The notes under the pieces: generated by a model | What the model was told of the DNA's origin: nothing | Database searches by the model: none | The model's input: only the letters and a program-made list of their open reading frames with translations | Shown: positions 54,721-63,437 of the stretch, piece after piece | How positions within the stretch are numbered: position 1 is the stretch's first letter | How the letters are laid out: each line of letters opens with the position of its first letter | Made by a program: the position numbers and the translations under genes | Assembly: GCF_008329605.1 (NCBI RefSeq) | Contig: NZ_NPKO01000002.1 | Span: 744,001 to 808,000, forward strand | DNA length: 64,000 nt | Reading direction: 5' to 3' | From: Mycolicibacterium sp. P9-64 | GTDB lineage: Bacteria > Actinomycetota > Actinomycetes > Mycobacteriales > Mycobacteriaceae

Positions 54721-55401
54721 ATGGTCCCAGAGAGCGCAGACAAGCAAGATCCCGGACGGGACGACCGGATCTTGATCATCGACGACTGCACGCTCCATCG
54801 CGAAAACCTGGCCACGATTTTCGGCATGAACGGAATGGCGGCTCCGTGCGTCGCTTGGGATTTGCCCTCGTTGGTCGCGGCGCTTGAAGGAACCGCGCCG
54901 AGCGTCGTCCTTCTGAACATCGAGACCCGTGGCAGTGCGTTGTTGCTCCAAGCAGCGATGGACATCTGTCCGGGCGTGCGGGTGATCGTCCTGGGTGCAT
55001 CCGAGGACAACGAACCGGAGATCGTCGCGTGTGCCGAGGCTGGTGTGGCCGGCTATCACATGCGCACTGACTCGCTCGAAGACTTGCTTGTATTGATACG
55101 AAAGGTTGCTGCCGGGAGTACATCCTGCTCGCCAAAAGTGTCGGCAATTTTGCTCCGCCGCTTGTCGGCTCTTGCTTCACAGCGGCAACCGGCGGTGAAG
55201 GAACTAGCTCTAACGACGCGAGAGGTCCAGATCTTGCGGATGCTGGAACTGGGCCGGTCGAATCAGGACATTGCGATGCAACTCTCCATCGCGGTACACA
55301 CCGTCAAGAACCACGTGCACAGCCTGTTGACCAAACTCGGGGTGAGCACACGCGCCGAGGCAGCGGCAGTCTCCAGGAACCTCCGGCTGCACCAAGTGTG
55401 A
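54721..55401 (+). CDS. NarL/LuxR-type regulator with degenerate receiver (copy 2)
   Basis: 226 aa, paralog of the regulator at 52100 without its long N-terminal part. Receiver-like RILIIDDCTLHRENLATIFG keeps the acidic pair at its start but has SVVLLNIETRGS (Asn at the acceptor) and GYHMRTDSL (Arg at the Lys position). LuxR HTH: ELALTTREVQILRMLELGRS, then IAVHTVKNHVHSLLTKLGVS. ATG at 54721 lies 147 bases after the secreted protein gene. The near-palindrome ACTAGTCCCCGGGCTAGT lies just after its stop. It probably controls the glycan genes downstream. Confidence 0.9.
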   Translation: MVPESADKQDPGRDDRILIIDDCTLHRENLATIFGMNGMAAPCVAWDLPSLVAALEGTAPSVVLLNIETRGSALLLQAAMDICPGVRVIVLGASEDNEPEIVACAEAGVAGYHMRTDSLEDLLVLIRKVAAGSTSCSPKVSAILLRRLSALASQRQPAVKELALTTREVQILRMLELGRSNQDIAMQLSIAVHTVKNHVHSLLTKLGVSTRAEAAAVSRNLRLHQV

Positions 55402-55830
55402 ACCCAGGCGAACTAGTCCCCGGGCTAGTCGAAATTCGCTCTGATGGCCCATGTACGGGGGCATTGCTTACACCGATAGTGAGGTGGTGTTCCTCAGGTT
55501 AGCTCCAGACGGCGGCAGGCGATCGCTGGCGAACGGATCGGTCCCGCTCGGTTCGACGCCAGGGCCGTCACTCGGTTCGGCAACCTTCGTATCGACTCGG
55601 GCGGTGTCGAAGCCGAGATTGGGCAGTGCGCGGTTGTTCCACTTCCCGGAATCTCCAAGCGCCGATCCATCGCACCGTCCCTCACCGCTTCGTCAATCCG
55701 CTCCGGATGAAAGTTGCCTACGCGACATCGGGAGTTGCGAGGCGCCGATCGCGCAGCCATCCGCGCGCGGGTCGTCGGCGCCACTGCAAACCGGATTCTC
55801 CTCGGCGGCCACGGATCAGGAGGCCGGGTG
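55402..55830. other. 429-base gap before glmS, with a near-palindrome
   Basis: No gene is supported. ACTAGTCCCCGGGCTAGT at 55412-55429 has arms ACTAGnCC/GGnCTAGT and could be an operator for the LuxR-type regulators or a terminator. The rest is GC-rich with no protein-like frame; the ribosome site CAGGAGG at its right end serves glmS. Confidence 0.6.
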
Positions 55831-57618
55831 ATGTGCGGCATCATCGCGTGCCGGACGCACGCGCCCGCGATCGACTACCTCCTTACCGCACTCAGCCGAC
55901 TCGAGTACCGCGGTTACGACTCAGTCGGGGTCGCCGTGCAAACGACGAGCGGCGACGTCGTGCGGCTACGCGCCGTCGGACGGGTCGGCGCACTCGATCG
56001 TTTACTGCGCGACTGGACCGGACCAGCGCTCGATGGGGTTGGCATTGGTCACACGCGGTGGGCAACGCACGGGCCGGCGACCGAGATCAACGCACACCCG
56101 CACAGCGACTGCACCGGCCGGATCAGCCTCGTCCACAACGGAATCATCGAGAACGCCGACAGGCTGCGACACGCACTGACGACATCGGGCCATCGCTTCG
56201 CCACAACCGTCGACAGCGAAGTCGTCTGCCACCTGATCGAAGACCAATTGGAGATCCACCGAGATCTCTTGGACGCAGTGCAGGCCGCCCTCACTCCGCT
56301 CGAAGGCTCCTGGGCGCTCGCGGTGTTGGAGGAACGAACCGGTCGGGTCGTAGTCGCCGCTCAACGCTCTCCACTGCTCGTCGCACACACGGGCCATGGC
56401 GACTTCGCGGCAAGCGACATCGCCGCGGTCGCCGACTGGGTCGATGAATTCCGGGTCCTCGATGACGGTGAAGTCGTCGAGCTCACGGGTGCCAACGGAT
56501 GGCACGATCATGGAGTTGGTGCCGCGGCGCCGGTGATGGGGAGGTACATCTGGCGTACGAGTCACGCGGACTTGAACGGCCACGCCGATTACATGGCCAA
56601 GGAGATCGACGAACAGCCCGAGGCCGTAACGCGGGTGCTCGACGAGTTCGGCGGTCGCGTCGCAGACGGGTCGCTCTGGACTGATCTCGGATTGGCGCCG
56701 TTCGATCGTGTACAGGTAATCGGTTGTGGCACTTCCCTGAACGCGGGCAGCGTGATTCGCAACGTGGTGCGACGCCTCGGTGGGCTACCGGTGGTGCTCA
56801 CGGTTGCCAGCGAAGCGGCCGAGGAGATCATCGAGCCTCGCACCCTGCGCCTCGCCATCAGTCAATCGGGTGAAACGGCCGACCTGCTGAATGCCGTCGA
56901 TCTGCAGGAGACTTCCCAGACGCCGATCCTGGCTGTAACCAACAACCCGTTCTCCACGCTTGCGCGCCGTGCGGATGCCGTCATCACGTGTGCAGCAGGC
57001 CCGGAAATCGGAGTGGCAGCCACCAAGACCTTCATGTGCCAGATCGTTGCCGGTGTCGCGGTTATGGTTTCGGCGCTCGTCGCCACTGACCGGCTCTCGG
57101 TCACCGCCGCCACCCGGCTCGTCGACGACCTCCGACGGCTGCCGGATCGTCTGGCGGCGGCCGGCACCGTGGCCAAGTGCGTGGTGCCCCCGATTGCCGA
57201 CGAGTTGATCGACGCCAGTGGCTTCATCTTCATCGCCAGGGGGACGGCGCTTCCCTATGCCGCCGAGGGTGCGCTGAAACTCAAGGAACTCAGCTACCGA
57301 TGGGCCGAGCACTACCCGGCAGGCGAGCTCAAACACGGACCACTTGCGCTGGTCTGCGACGGAATTCCCGTTGTAGCCATAGCGAGCGCGGATCCGAGAC
57401 TAGCCCATAACGTCGCCGAGGTCAGGGCTCGAGGCGGACGCATCATCAGCATCGGATCACCCGGTGGCACAGTTCCCGTCGTGAGCGACCTCGCCGCACC
57501 GTGGGGCCCGATCGAGAGCGTCATCCCGCTGCAGATCCTGGCCCGAAATCTCGCCCTTGCCTTGGGGTGTGACGTCGACAAACCCCGCAACCTCGCCAAA
57601 TCAGTGACGGTGGAATAG
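55831..57618 (+). CDS. glmS: GlmS-type glutamine:fructose-6-phosphate aminotransferase
   Basis: 595 aa. It makes glucosamine 6-phosphate from fructose 6-phosphate and glutamine. MCGIIACR puts the catalytic Cys at residue 2, fixing the start at ATG 55831 after CAGGAGG. N-terminal amidotransferase: LSRLEYRGYDSVGVAVQ, GHTRWATHGPATEINAHPHS, LVHNGIIEN. Two SIS domains: GCGTSLNAGSVIRNVVRRLG, AISQSGETADLLNAVDL, ALKLKELSYRWAEHYPAGEL. It ends KPRNLAKSVTVE, the family terminus. It is a little shorter than housekeeping GlmS (about 620 aa), so it is probably a second copy that feeds UDP-GlcNAc to this glycan locus. Confidence 0.93.
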   Translation: MCGIIACRTHAPAIDYLLTALSRLEYRGYDSVGVAVQTTSGDVVRLRAVGRVGALDRLLRDWTGPALDGVGIGHTRWATHGPATEINAHPHSDCTGRISLVHNGIIENADRLRHALTTSGHRFATTVDSEVVCHLIEDQLEIHRDLLDAVQAALTPLEGSWALAVLEERTGRVVVAAQRSPLLVAHTGHGDFAASDIAAVADWVDEFRVLDDGEVVELTGANGWHDHGVGAAAPVMGRYIWRTSHADLNGHADYMAKEIDEQPEAVTRVLDEFGGRVADGSLWTDLGLAPFDRVQVIGCGTSLNAGSVIRNVVRRLGGLPVVLTVASEAAEEIIEPRTLRLAISQSGETADLLNAVDLQETSQTPILAVTNNPFSTLARRADAVITCAAGPEIGVAATKTFMCQIVAGVAVMVSALVATDRLSVTAATRLVDDLRRLPDRLAAAGTVAKCVVPPIADELIDASGFIFIARGTALPYAAEGALKLKELSYRWAEHYPAGELKHGPLALVCDGIPVVAIASADPRLAHNVAEVRARGGRIISIGSPGGTVPVVSDLAAPWGPIESVIPLQILARNLALALGCDVDKPRNLAKSVTVE

Positions 57619-57705
57619 CCCAGTGAATAGCCACGGGCCTAGCGCCGGACATCTGCCTGGAGCCCTCAACGACATTGCAACGCCCGAACAGAATGGAGCC
57701 GAGAA

Positions 57706-58575
57706 ATGACCGATCTACAGACAAATGAGGTCGAAATCATGGACGCCCCAACGCAGTTACCGACCACGGCGGTCCATGACCCCATCGAGCAGCGGCGGCG
57801 TACCTTCGGCCGGTTCCTCGCGCCGGCATCGACGGTCAGCCTGGTGATCCCGGTCAGAAACGAGGCTCGCAACATCGCTTTCGTGCTCGAGCAGATCGCC
57901 GACGACGTGGACGAGATCATCCTCGTCGACGGCAACTCGACCGACGCGACGCTGATCACCGCGTGCAGCTACCGCCCCGATATCAGGGTGGTGCCCCAGG
58001 AGGGCGTCGGCAAGGGCAGCGCGCTACGAACCGGATTCCGGGCCGCCACCGGCGACTTCATCGTGATGATGGACGCGGACGGCAGCATGTCGCCCCAGGA
58101 AATCCGCCACTACGTGCACTTCCTGGCCAACGGGTACGACTTCGTCAAGGGATCACGATTCATCGGCGGGGGTGGGTCGTTGGACATCACGCCGTTCCGG
58201 CGGCTCGGCAACCGATTCCTGCTCGGGGTGTTCAATTCCCTCTACGGCGCCGACCTCACCGACCTGTGCTATGGCTTCTGCGCGTTTCACCGTCGGTACC
58301 TCGAACACCTTGCACTCTCGGCGACGGGGTTCGAGATCGAGGCAGAAATGACCGTTCATGCGATGCAGGCCGGTCTTCGGATCGCCGAGGTCCCGAGTCT
58401 GGAAATGCCGCGGAGGTCGGGCAAGTCAAACCTCCATGCAATCCGCGACGGTATTCGGGTGCTGCGCACCGTCCTGCGCGACCACCGCTCCGGACTGTCC
58501 GGATACCTCGCGCAGACACTGTCGTCCAGCAGTGCCTCACAGCAACTCGAACAACCCCGCCCATCTACCCGATGA
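57706..58575 (+). CDS. GT2 family glycosyltransferase, dolichol-phosphate-mannose-synthase-like
   Basis: A 289-aa inverting GT-A enzyme. VSLVIPVRNEARNIAFVLEQ, IILVDGNSTDATLITACSYR (nucleotide-sugar site), IVMMDADGSMSPQEIRHYVH (DxD) and ITPFRRLGNRFLLGVFNSLYG are like polyprenyl-phosphate glycosyltransferases. No membrane span follows the catalytic domain. It starts at ATG 57706, 88 bases after glmS. It could add a sugar to a polyprenyl phosphate, or start a repeating unit. Substrate not determined. Confidence 0.87.
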   Translation: MTDLQTNEVEIMDAPTQLPTTAVHDPIEQRRRTFGRFLAPASTVSLVIPVRNEARNIAFVLEQIADDVDEIILVDGNSTDATLITACSYRPDIRVVPQEGVGKGSALRTGFRAATGDFIVMMDADGSMSPQEIRHYVHFLANGYDFVKGSRFIGGGGSLDITPFRRLGNRFLLGVFNSLYGADLTDLCYGFCAFHRRYLEHLALSATGFEIEAEMTVHAMQAGLRIAEVPSLEMPRRSGKSNLHAIRDGIRVLRTVLRDHRSGLSGYLAQTLSSSSASQQLEQPRPSTR

Positions 58576-58579
58576 ACGT

Positions 58580-58609
58580 GCACATGAAGAGTCCGCACAT
58601 GAAGAGTCC
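58580..58609 (+). repeat. Two tandem 15-bp units after the first GT2 gene
   Basis: GCACATGAAGAGTCC occurs twice in direct succession in the 175-base gap before the epimerase gene. The frame that reads HMKSP twice continues to 58745 with no ribosome site, so I do not call a gene. Confidence 0.6.
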
Positions 58610-58750
58610 ATTGCCGTCGATCGACGGATGTTCCGACGGGTCGGCTGGCTTATTGACGGCGCCAGTAGATCTCGGGGCATCATCGCCAACCTTTGCACCA
58701 GAGGCCTGCTGGCTGGCCTCCGCCCAGCGTCGACCGGGAGATTGACAGAC

Positions 58751-59737
58751 ATGCGCATACTCGTTACGGGCGCCGCCGGATTCATCGGATCTACCTTGGT
58801 CCACCGTCTCCTGGCCGACGGGCACCAGGTGATCGGGGTCGACAAAGTCAGCCCGGGCAACGCGGCCAACCTTGCGCCGGCTTTTGGCGTCACGGGTATG
58901 GGCACGGGTCGTTTCACTTTCGTACAGGTGGATATTCAGGCGCCCGAACTGACCGACATCGTCGCGGGCACAAACCCGGACGTCATCTTCCATCTCGCCG
59001 CGCAGGTGGATCTCAGACGTTCGGTGTCCGATCCCCAGTTCGACGCGCGTAGCAATGTGCTGGGCACGATCAATCTCTGTGAAGCCGCTAGGCAGGCGGG
59101 CGCCAAGAGGATCGTCTACGCCGCTTCGGGCGGTTCTCGCTACGGAACGCCTACTCATCTGCCCGTTGACGAAAGCGCTCCGGTCGGTCCGCTTTCGCCG
59201 TATGCGGTAGCGAAGCTCGCTGGGGAGTTCTACCTGCGCGCCTACGCAGGAATGTACGGTTTGGCACCGATCTGCTTGGCACTGGCCAACGTCTACGGTC
59301 CGCGTCAGAATCCGCACGGGGAAGCCGGTGTGATAGCGGTTTTCGGCAGCGCGCTCATCACCGGCCGTCCTGTGACCGTGTACGGCGACGGTACCGCCGC
59401 CCGAGATTACGTGTACGTCGATGACGTCGTGGACGCGTTCGTGCGCGCCGGCGAGGCTCCATTGTCGGTCACCGGAACCTACAACGTCGGCACCGGTCGA
59501 CAGACGACCGTTACAGAAGTCCACCGGATGATTTGTTCGGTGCTCGCCGAGTCGGCACCACCCCAGTACGCCGCGGCTCGCACCGGAGAGCTGCACGCCA
59601 TCGCCTTGGATGTGAGAAAGGCGGAGGTGGCTCTCGGGTGGAAACCCGCCATCGACATCGTCGAGGGAATTGAACGCACGGTCCACTGGCTTCGCACTGC
59701 TCTCGACCCTGACTCTTCCGCAATCGTCCGAGTCTGA
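58751..59737 (+). CDS. NAD-dependent sugar epimerase/dehydratase (UDP-glucose 4-epimerase-like)
   Basis: A 328-aa extended SDR. MRILVTGAAGFIGSTLVHRL (NAD site), VIFHLAAQVDLRRSVSDPQF, catalytic SGGSRYGTPTHLPVDES, YxxxK in SPYAVAKLAGEFYLRAYA, NVYGPRQNPHGEAGVIAVFG and DYVYVDDVVDAFVRAGEAPL. It fits a 4-epimerase that would convert UDP-Glc or UDP-GlcNAc to the galacto form; which one cannot be told. ATG at 58751 starts the Rossmann fold; upstream in the same frame is a long shadow of the GT gene. 9 bases to the next gene. Confidence 0.88.
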   Translation: MRILVTGAAGFIGSTLVHRLLADGHQVIGVDKVSPGNAANLAPAFGVTGMGTGRFTFVQVDIQAPELTDIVAGTNPDVIFHLAAQVDLRRSVSDPQFDARSNVLGTINLCEAARQAGAKRIVYAASGGSRYGTPTHLPVDESAPVGPLSPYAVAKLAGEFYLRAYAGMYGLAPICLALANVYGPRQNPHGEAGVIAVFGSALITGRPVTVYGDGTAARDYVYVDDVVDAFVRAGEAPLSVTGTYNVGTGRQTTVTEVHRMICSVLAESAPPQYAAARTGELHAIALDVRKAEVALGWKPAIDIVEGIERTVHWLRTALDPDSSAIVRV

Positions 59738-59746
59738 GGGGTTGTC

Positions 59747-60205
59747 ATGCCGATCGAGAAGCGCGTCGAAATTTCGCGAGAGCCACCAGCCCCGGACCAA
59801 AGGATGCCCGCCATGATTCGCCATGCCATGGACGGCGCGCTCGGGGCACCGCAGCCGCCACGACGGATCTCGCCCTACGTTGGCCGTCTGGGCGCAGCGG
59901 TCGTGACGGCGATCGGCGCAGCCGGGATCGCGCTGAACGACGCTCAATCCACCGCACCCTTCGCCCGCACTTTGGTCGTAGCGTTCGTGTTCTTGGCGCC
60001 TACGATTGCGATCGCTGGGCTGCTGCCGAGCGTCAACGCCGTCGTCGCCCTGATCGTCGCGGCCACCGGCGCCGTCGTCATCAATGCCCTTGTTGCGCAG
60101 TCGATGCTATCGGTCAGCGCCTGGTCGCGTCCTGCGGGTGTCATCGCCGTTGGTCTCATCGCGTCCCTCCTGTGGCTGGTCCCGACCACGGGGAGTGGCT
60201 CATGA
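59747..60205 (+). CDS. Small polytopic membrane protein of unknown function
   Basis: 152 aa with a polar N-terminal 45 residues, then four hydrophobic segments: GAAVVTAIGAAGIALN, TLVVAFVFLAPTIAIAGLL, NAVVALIVAATGAVVINAL and AGVIAVGLIASLLWLVP. A single-file topology with short loops suggests a helper in the glycan assembly or export complex. ATG at 59747 after GAGGGG. No family that I recognise. It is retained between the epimerase and a GT2 gene, and all read in the same direction. Confidence 0.75.
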   Translation: MPIEKRVEISREPPAPDQRMPAMIRHAMDGALGAPQPPRRISPYVGRLGAAVVTAIGAAGIALNDAQSTAPFARTLVVAFVFLAPTIAIAGLLPSVNAVVALIVAATGAVVINALVAQSMLSVSAWSRPAGVIAVGLIASLLWLVPTTGSGS

Positions 60206-60275
60206 CGACCTGGCTCGACCGCTAGCGGCGGATGACAAGCGTGCCCATCCGCCGAACGACCAAGAGAGGTGCTAG

Positions 60276-61244
60276 ATGACGGGTGCAACCATCAGGCGCA
60301 ATCCCACCTTGGGTGTGGTGATCTGTGCCTACACGAGCGATCGGTGGGATGACACTGTTGCCGCGGTAGCGTCGGTTCGGAGCCAAACGACAGCAGCAGA
60401 CGAAATCGTCATAGTCGTCGACCACAACGCCGATCTGTTCAGCCGCCTGCGCACCGCACTTCCGGACGTGACCGTCGTCGAGAACCGGCATCGGCGCGGA
60501 TTGTCCGGAGGCAAGGACACCGGCGTCGAAGTGACCTCCAGCGACGTGGTGGCCTTCCTGGACGACGATGCCGTGGCTCACCCCGACTGGCTGAGACACT
60601 TTCGCGATGCCTACACCGATGACAGCATCGTCGGAGTGGGCGGCACCACGCTGCCGCTGTGGGAAACCGCGCGGCCGCGGTGGTTCCCAGAGGAATTCGA
60701 CTGGGTCCTGGGCTGTACGTTCACCGGCAGGGAGCCAGGGCCGGTACGAAACCTTCTGGGCGGCAACGCATCCTTTCGTCGCGAGGTCTTCTCCGTCGCG
60801 GGGGGCTTCCCGAGCCACATTGGCAGGACGTCGGCCCAACGTCGCCCCCTGGGCTGCGAGGAGACCGAGTTCTGCATCCGGGTGAGCCAGCACCGCCCCG
60901 ATTGGACATACGTCTTCGAACCACGGGCAGTGATCTGGCACCGCGTAGGCGCCGAACGAGAACGGTTCGCCTACTTCCGTTCTCGCTGCTTCGCCGAGGG
61001 ATTGTCGAAGGCGGAAGTGACCCGCAGCGTGGGCGTTGCGGACGGGCTCTCGACCGAACGGAAGTACACCACGCATACCCTCACTCGCGGTGTCGCGCGA
61101 GGGCTCGGTGAGGCGCTGCGCGGTGATCGGACCGGGATCGAGCGCTCCGGCGCCATCGCCGTGGGGCTACTCTCCACGGCAGCAGGTTACGCACGCGGTG
61201 GCGTGCCTCTGCGCCGACGACGCGCGATGAACGGGTCGGAATGA
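60276..61244 (+). CDS. GT2 family glycosyltransferase
   Basis: A 322-aa GT-A enzyme. LGVVICAYTSDRWDDTVAAV, DEIVIVVDHNADLFSRLR, SGGKDTGVEVTSSDVVAFLD, then DDDAVAHPDWLRHF (DDD metal site), VGVGGTTLPLWETARPRWFP, LLGGNASFRREVFSVAGGFP and ETEFCIRVSQHRPDWTYVF. These are the layout of repeat-unit glycosyltransferases of exopolysaccharide loci. Its stop overlaps the deacetylase start (ATGA). ATG at 60276 follows AGAGAGG by 7 bases. Donor and acceptor unknown. Confidence 0.88.
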   Translation: MTGATIRRNPTLGVVICAYTSDRWDDTVAAVASVRSQTTAADEIVIVVDHNADLFSRLRTALPDVTVVENRHRRGLSGGKDTGVEVTSSDVVAFLDDDAVAHPDWLRHFRDAYTDDSIVGVGGTTLPLWETARPRWFPEEFDWVLGCTFTGREPGPVRNLLGGNASFRREVFSVAGGFPSHIGRTSAQRRPLGCEETEFCIRVSQHRPDWTYVFEPRAVIWHRVGAERERFAYFRSRCFAEGLSKAEVTRSVGVADGLSTERKYTTHTLTRGVARGLGEALRGDRTGIERSGAIAVGLLSTAAGYARGGVPLRRRRAMNGSE

Positions 61245-62038
61245 CCGCAACGGTTCCGATCCTCATGTACCACGCCGTCGCGGAGCACCCGTCGGCAGCA
61301 TCGAAACGCCTGTCCGTTTCCCCCGATTCATTCGAGGAGCAGGTCGCCTTCTTGGTGGAGCACGGCTTCACCGGGATGACCTTCTCGGACCTGGCCGATG
61401 CCTTTGAGACCAGTAAGGCCTTGCCGAAGCGGCCGGTTGTGATCACATTCGACGACGGCTATGCGGACTTCGCGAACGCCGCTTTGCCGGTTCTTCAGCG
61501 CTACGATTGTCCGGCAACAGTATTCGTCACGAGCGGCTGGATCGCTGACGCCGGTCCTTATGCCGGCGGTACGCCGCTGGACAAGATGATGACTTGGGCG
61601 CAAGTTCGTGACGTTGCGCAGGCGGGCATCGAGATCGGGGCCCACAGCCACAGCCATCCCGAGCTCGACCAGCTCGCTGACGCCGCGCTGTGGGAGGAGC
61701 TCCGCGTCAGCCGGGTACTGCTCGAGGATTGCATCGGTACCCCGGTCCGAGCCCTTGCCTATCCCTTCGGCTACACCACTCCGCGGGTACGCCTCGCCGC
61801 TCGCGCGGCTCGCTATCGTTGCGCAGCAGCGGTGCGGAATGTCCGAGCGTCCGCGTTCGACGACATCTTCATGCTCCCGCGGCTCACGATCCGCCGTAGT
61901 ACCAATGCGGTCGCCTTCGCCTCGGCCATGATCGGCGGCGACGACCGAGTCTTCCGGCGGGATCGTCTGCTGACGGCAGGTTGGGCGTCTGTTCGCAGCG
62001 CTCGACGGGTCCGAAAGCGGGTCCTGGGCAATGCTTGA
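61241..62038 (+). CDS. NodB-type polysaccharide deacetylase (CE4)
   Basis: A 265-aa carbohydrate esterase family 4 protein. PILMYHAVAEHPSA start, motif 1 VVITFDDGYADFANAALPVL (Asp-Asp), motif 2 EIGAHSHSHPELDQLADA (two metal His), motif 3 ALAYPFGYTTPRVRLAARAA. No signal peptide is present, so it acts in the cytoplasm, probably on a lipid-linked or nucleotide-linked N-acetyl sugar, unless exported by another route. It is coupled to the GT gene before and overlaps the flippase gene by 8 bases. It would expose free amino groups on a GlcNAc-type unit. Confidence 0.9.
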   Translation: MTATVPILMYHAVAEHPSAASKRLSVSPDSFEEQVAFLVEHGFTGMTFSDLADAFETSKALPKRPVVITFDDGYADFANAALPVLQRYDCPATVFVTSGWIADAGPYAGGTPLDKMMTWAQVRDVAQAGIEIGAHSHSHPELDQLADAALWEELRVSRVLLEDCIGTPVRALAYPFGYTTPRVRLAARAARYRCAAAVRNVRASAFDDIFMLPRLTIRRSTNAVAFASAMIGGDDRVFRRDRLLTAGWASVRSARRVRKRVLGNA

Positions 62039-63437
62039 GAGTGCGAGCGCGACGCAAGCTGCCGGCGAGAATTCCGTAGCGGGTCCGCATTCAGTTCGCC
62101 ACCGCCGGAGGAGAATTCGATTCAGCGGCCCGCCGTTCTTGCGGAACGCCTATGCCCTCATCCTCAATACCGGGATTTCGGGGGTTCTGGGTCTGGTGTA
62201 CTGGATTCTGGCGGCGCGCTACTACGACGATTCCGACGTCGGTCGCGGATCGGCCGCCATCTCGGCGTTGATGCTGTTGACCGGCCTGGTGTCGGTCAAC
62301 TTCGCCGGCACACTGAACCGGTTCATCCCCAAGACCGGAAGGCATACGGTCGCCGTCGTCGCGTTCACCTATCTCGTCACCTCCGCTGTAATCGCCGTCC
62401 TTGCCGTGGGCTTGCTGTTCACCCTCCACATGGTGGGAGGTCCGGCATACGACCTCCTGCGCGACCGGCAGACGCAAATGTGGTTCGTTGCAGCGGCGGT
62501 TGCTGCGAGCGTAATCACGTTGCAGGACAGCGTATTGACAGGGCTGAGGGGCGCGGTTTGGGTGCCTGTCTGGAACGCCGCGTTCTCCGTCGCCAAGATC
62601 ACCCTTCTGGTAGTGCTTGCTCAATCCATGCCCCGGTCCGGACTGTTCTTCTCTTGGATCATCCCCATGATCATCGTCATGTTTCCGGTGAACCTGTTGA
62701 TCTTCCGTCGGCTGCTGCCGCAGCATGTACGCACGTCGACGCACGAAGTAGGGCTGACGGCCGCACAGGTCGGTCGGTTCTTTGCCGCTGACTATCTGGG
62801 CGCGCTAGTGCTATACGGCACCATGTTTCTCGTCCCGGTGCTGGTGGCAATACACGTCGCGCCGCACACCTACGCGTACTTCTTCTTGGCCTGGGCCATC
62901 GCGACGATGATGAATCTGGTGGCCGTCAACATGTCGGTGTCCATGGCAGTGGAGGGTGTGCATGACCCTTCGCGTTTGGCCGGCTATTGCCGCTCTGCGC
63001 TCACTCGAGCCTTGATACTGCTGTCCTTCGGAGTCGTGGCGATCGGCCTTGCGGCTCCGTACACCATGGGGCTGCTCGGTGACGGATACCTCGACGCCGT
63101 GCCGTTGCTTCAGCTGTTGGCCTTTGCAAGCTTGCCAAGCGCGGTGGTGGACATCTATGTCGGGACGCTACGGGCGCGAACCAAGCGCATGCGGATCATC
63201 TGGGTGCAATCCCTTCGGGCAGTTGCCGTGTTGGGGCCGGTGGTCGTCTTCCAGCACTATCACCAGTTGTTCCTGCACTTCGGTGACCCGAGGCTGACCG
63301 CAGTGGGAGTGGCGGTACTGCTCGGCCAGCTCGTCGTGATGTCAGTTGTGCTTCCAGACCTTGGCAGGCTTCTCGGGTGGCGTCGGCGACTTGCGCCGCC
63401 GGTCATGATGCACGAGGAGACGGAATGTCTCCTCTGA
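62031..63437 (+). CDS. Wzx-like polysaccharide flippase (MATE/oligosaccharide exporter fold)
   Basis: 468 aa, a basic N-terminal tail, then 12-14 membrane spans. RNAYALILNTGISGVLGLVY, WILAARYYDDSDVGRGSAAI, LTGLVSVNFAGTLNRFIPKT and AADYLGALVLYGTMFLVPVL are typical of lipid-linked oligosaccharide flippases. It would move the lipid-linked repeat unit to the outer face. ATG at 62031 overlaps the deacetylase stop, and the next gene starts 13 bases before its own stop. Confident of the class, not of the substrate. Confidence 0.87.
   Translation: MLESASATQAAGENSVAGPHSVRHRRRRIRFSGPPFLRNAYALILNTGISGVLGLVYWILAARYYDDSDVGRGSAAISALMLLTGLVSVNFAGTLNRFIPKTGRHTVAVVAFTYLVTSAVIAVLAVGLLFTLHMVGGPAYDLLRDRQTQMWFVAAAVAASVITLQDSVLTGLRGAVWVPVWNAAFSVAKITLLVVLAQSMPRSGLFFSWIIPMIIVMFPVNLLIFRRLLPQHVRTSTHEVGLTAAQVGRFFAADYLGALVLYGTMFLVPVLVAIHVAPHTYAYFFLAWAIATMMNLVAVNMSVSMAVEGVHDPSRLAGYCRSALTRALILLSFGVVAIGLAAPYTMGLLGDGYLDAVPLLQLLAFASLPSAVVDIYVGTLRARTKRMRIIWVQSLRAVAVLGPVVVFQHYHQLFLHFGDPRLTAVGVAVLLGQLVVMSVVLPDLGRLLGWRRRLAPPVMMHEETECLL

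Noticed and set aside
58572..58745. Possible 57-residue gene containing HMKSP twice
   Set aside because: No ribosome site, low-complexity start, no hydrophobic or conserved pattern, and it may only be the shadow of the GT2 3' end plus the tandem repeat.
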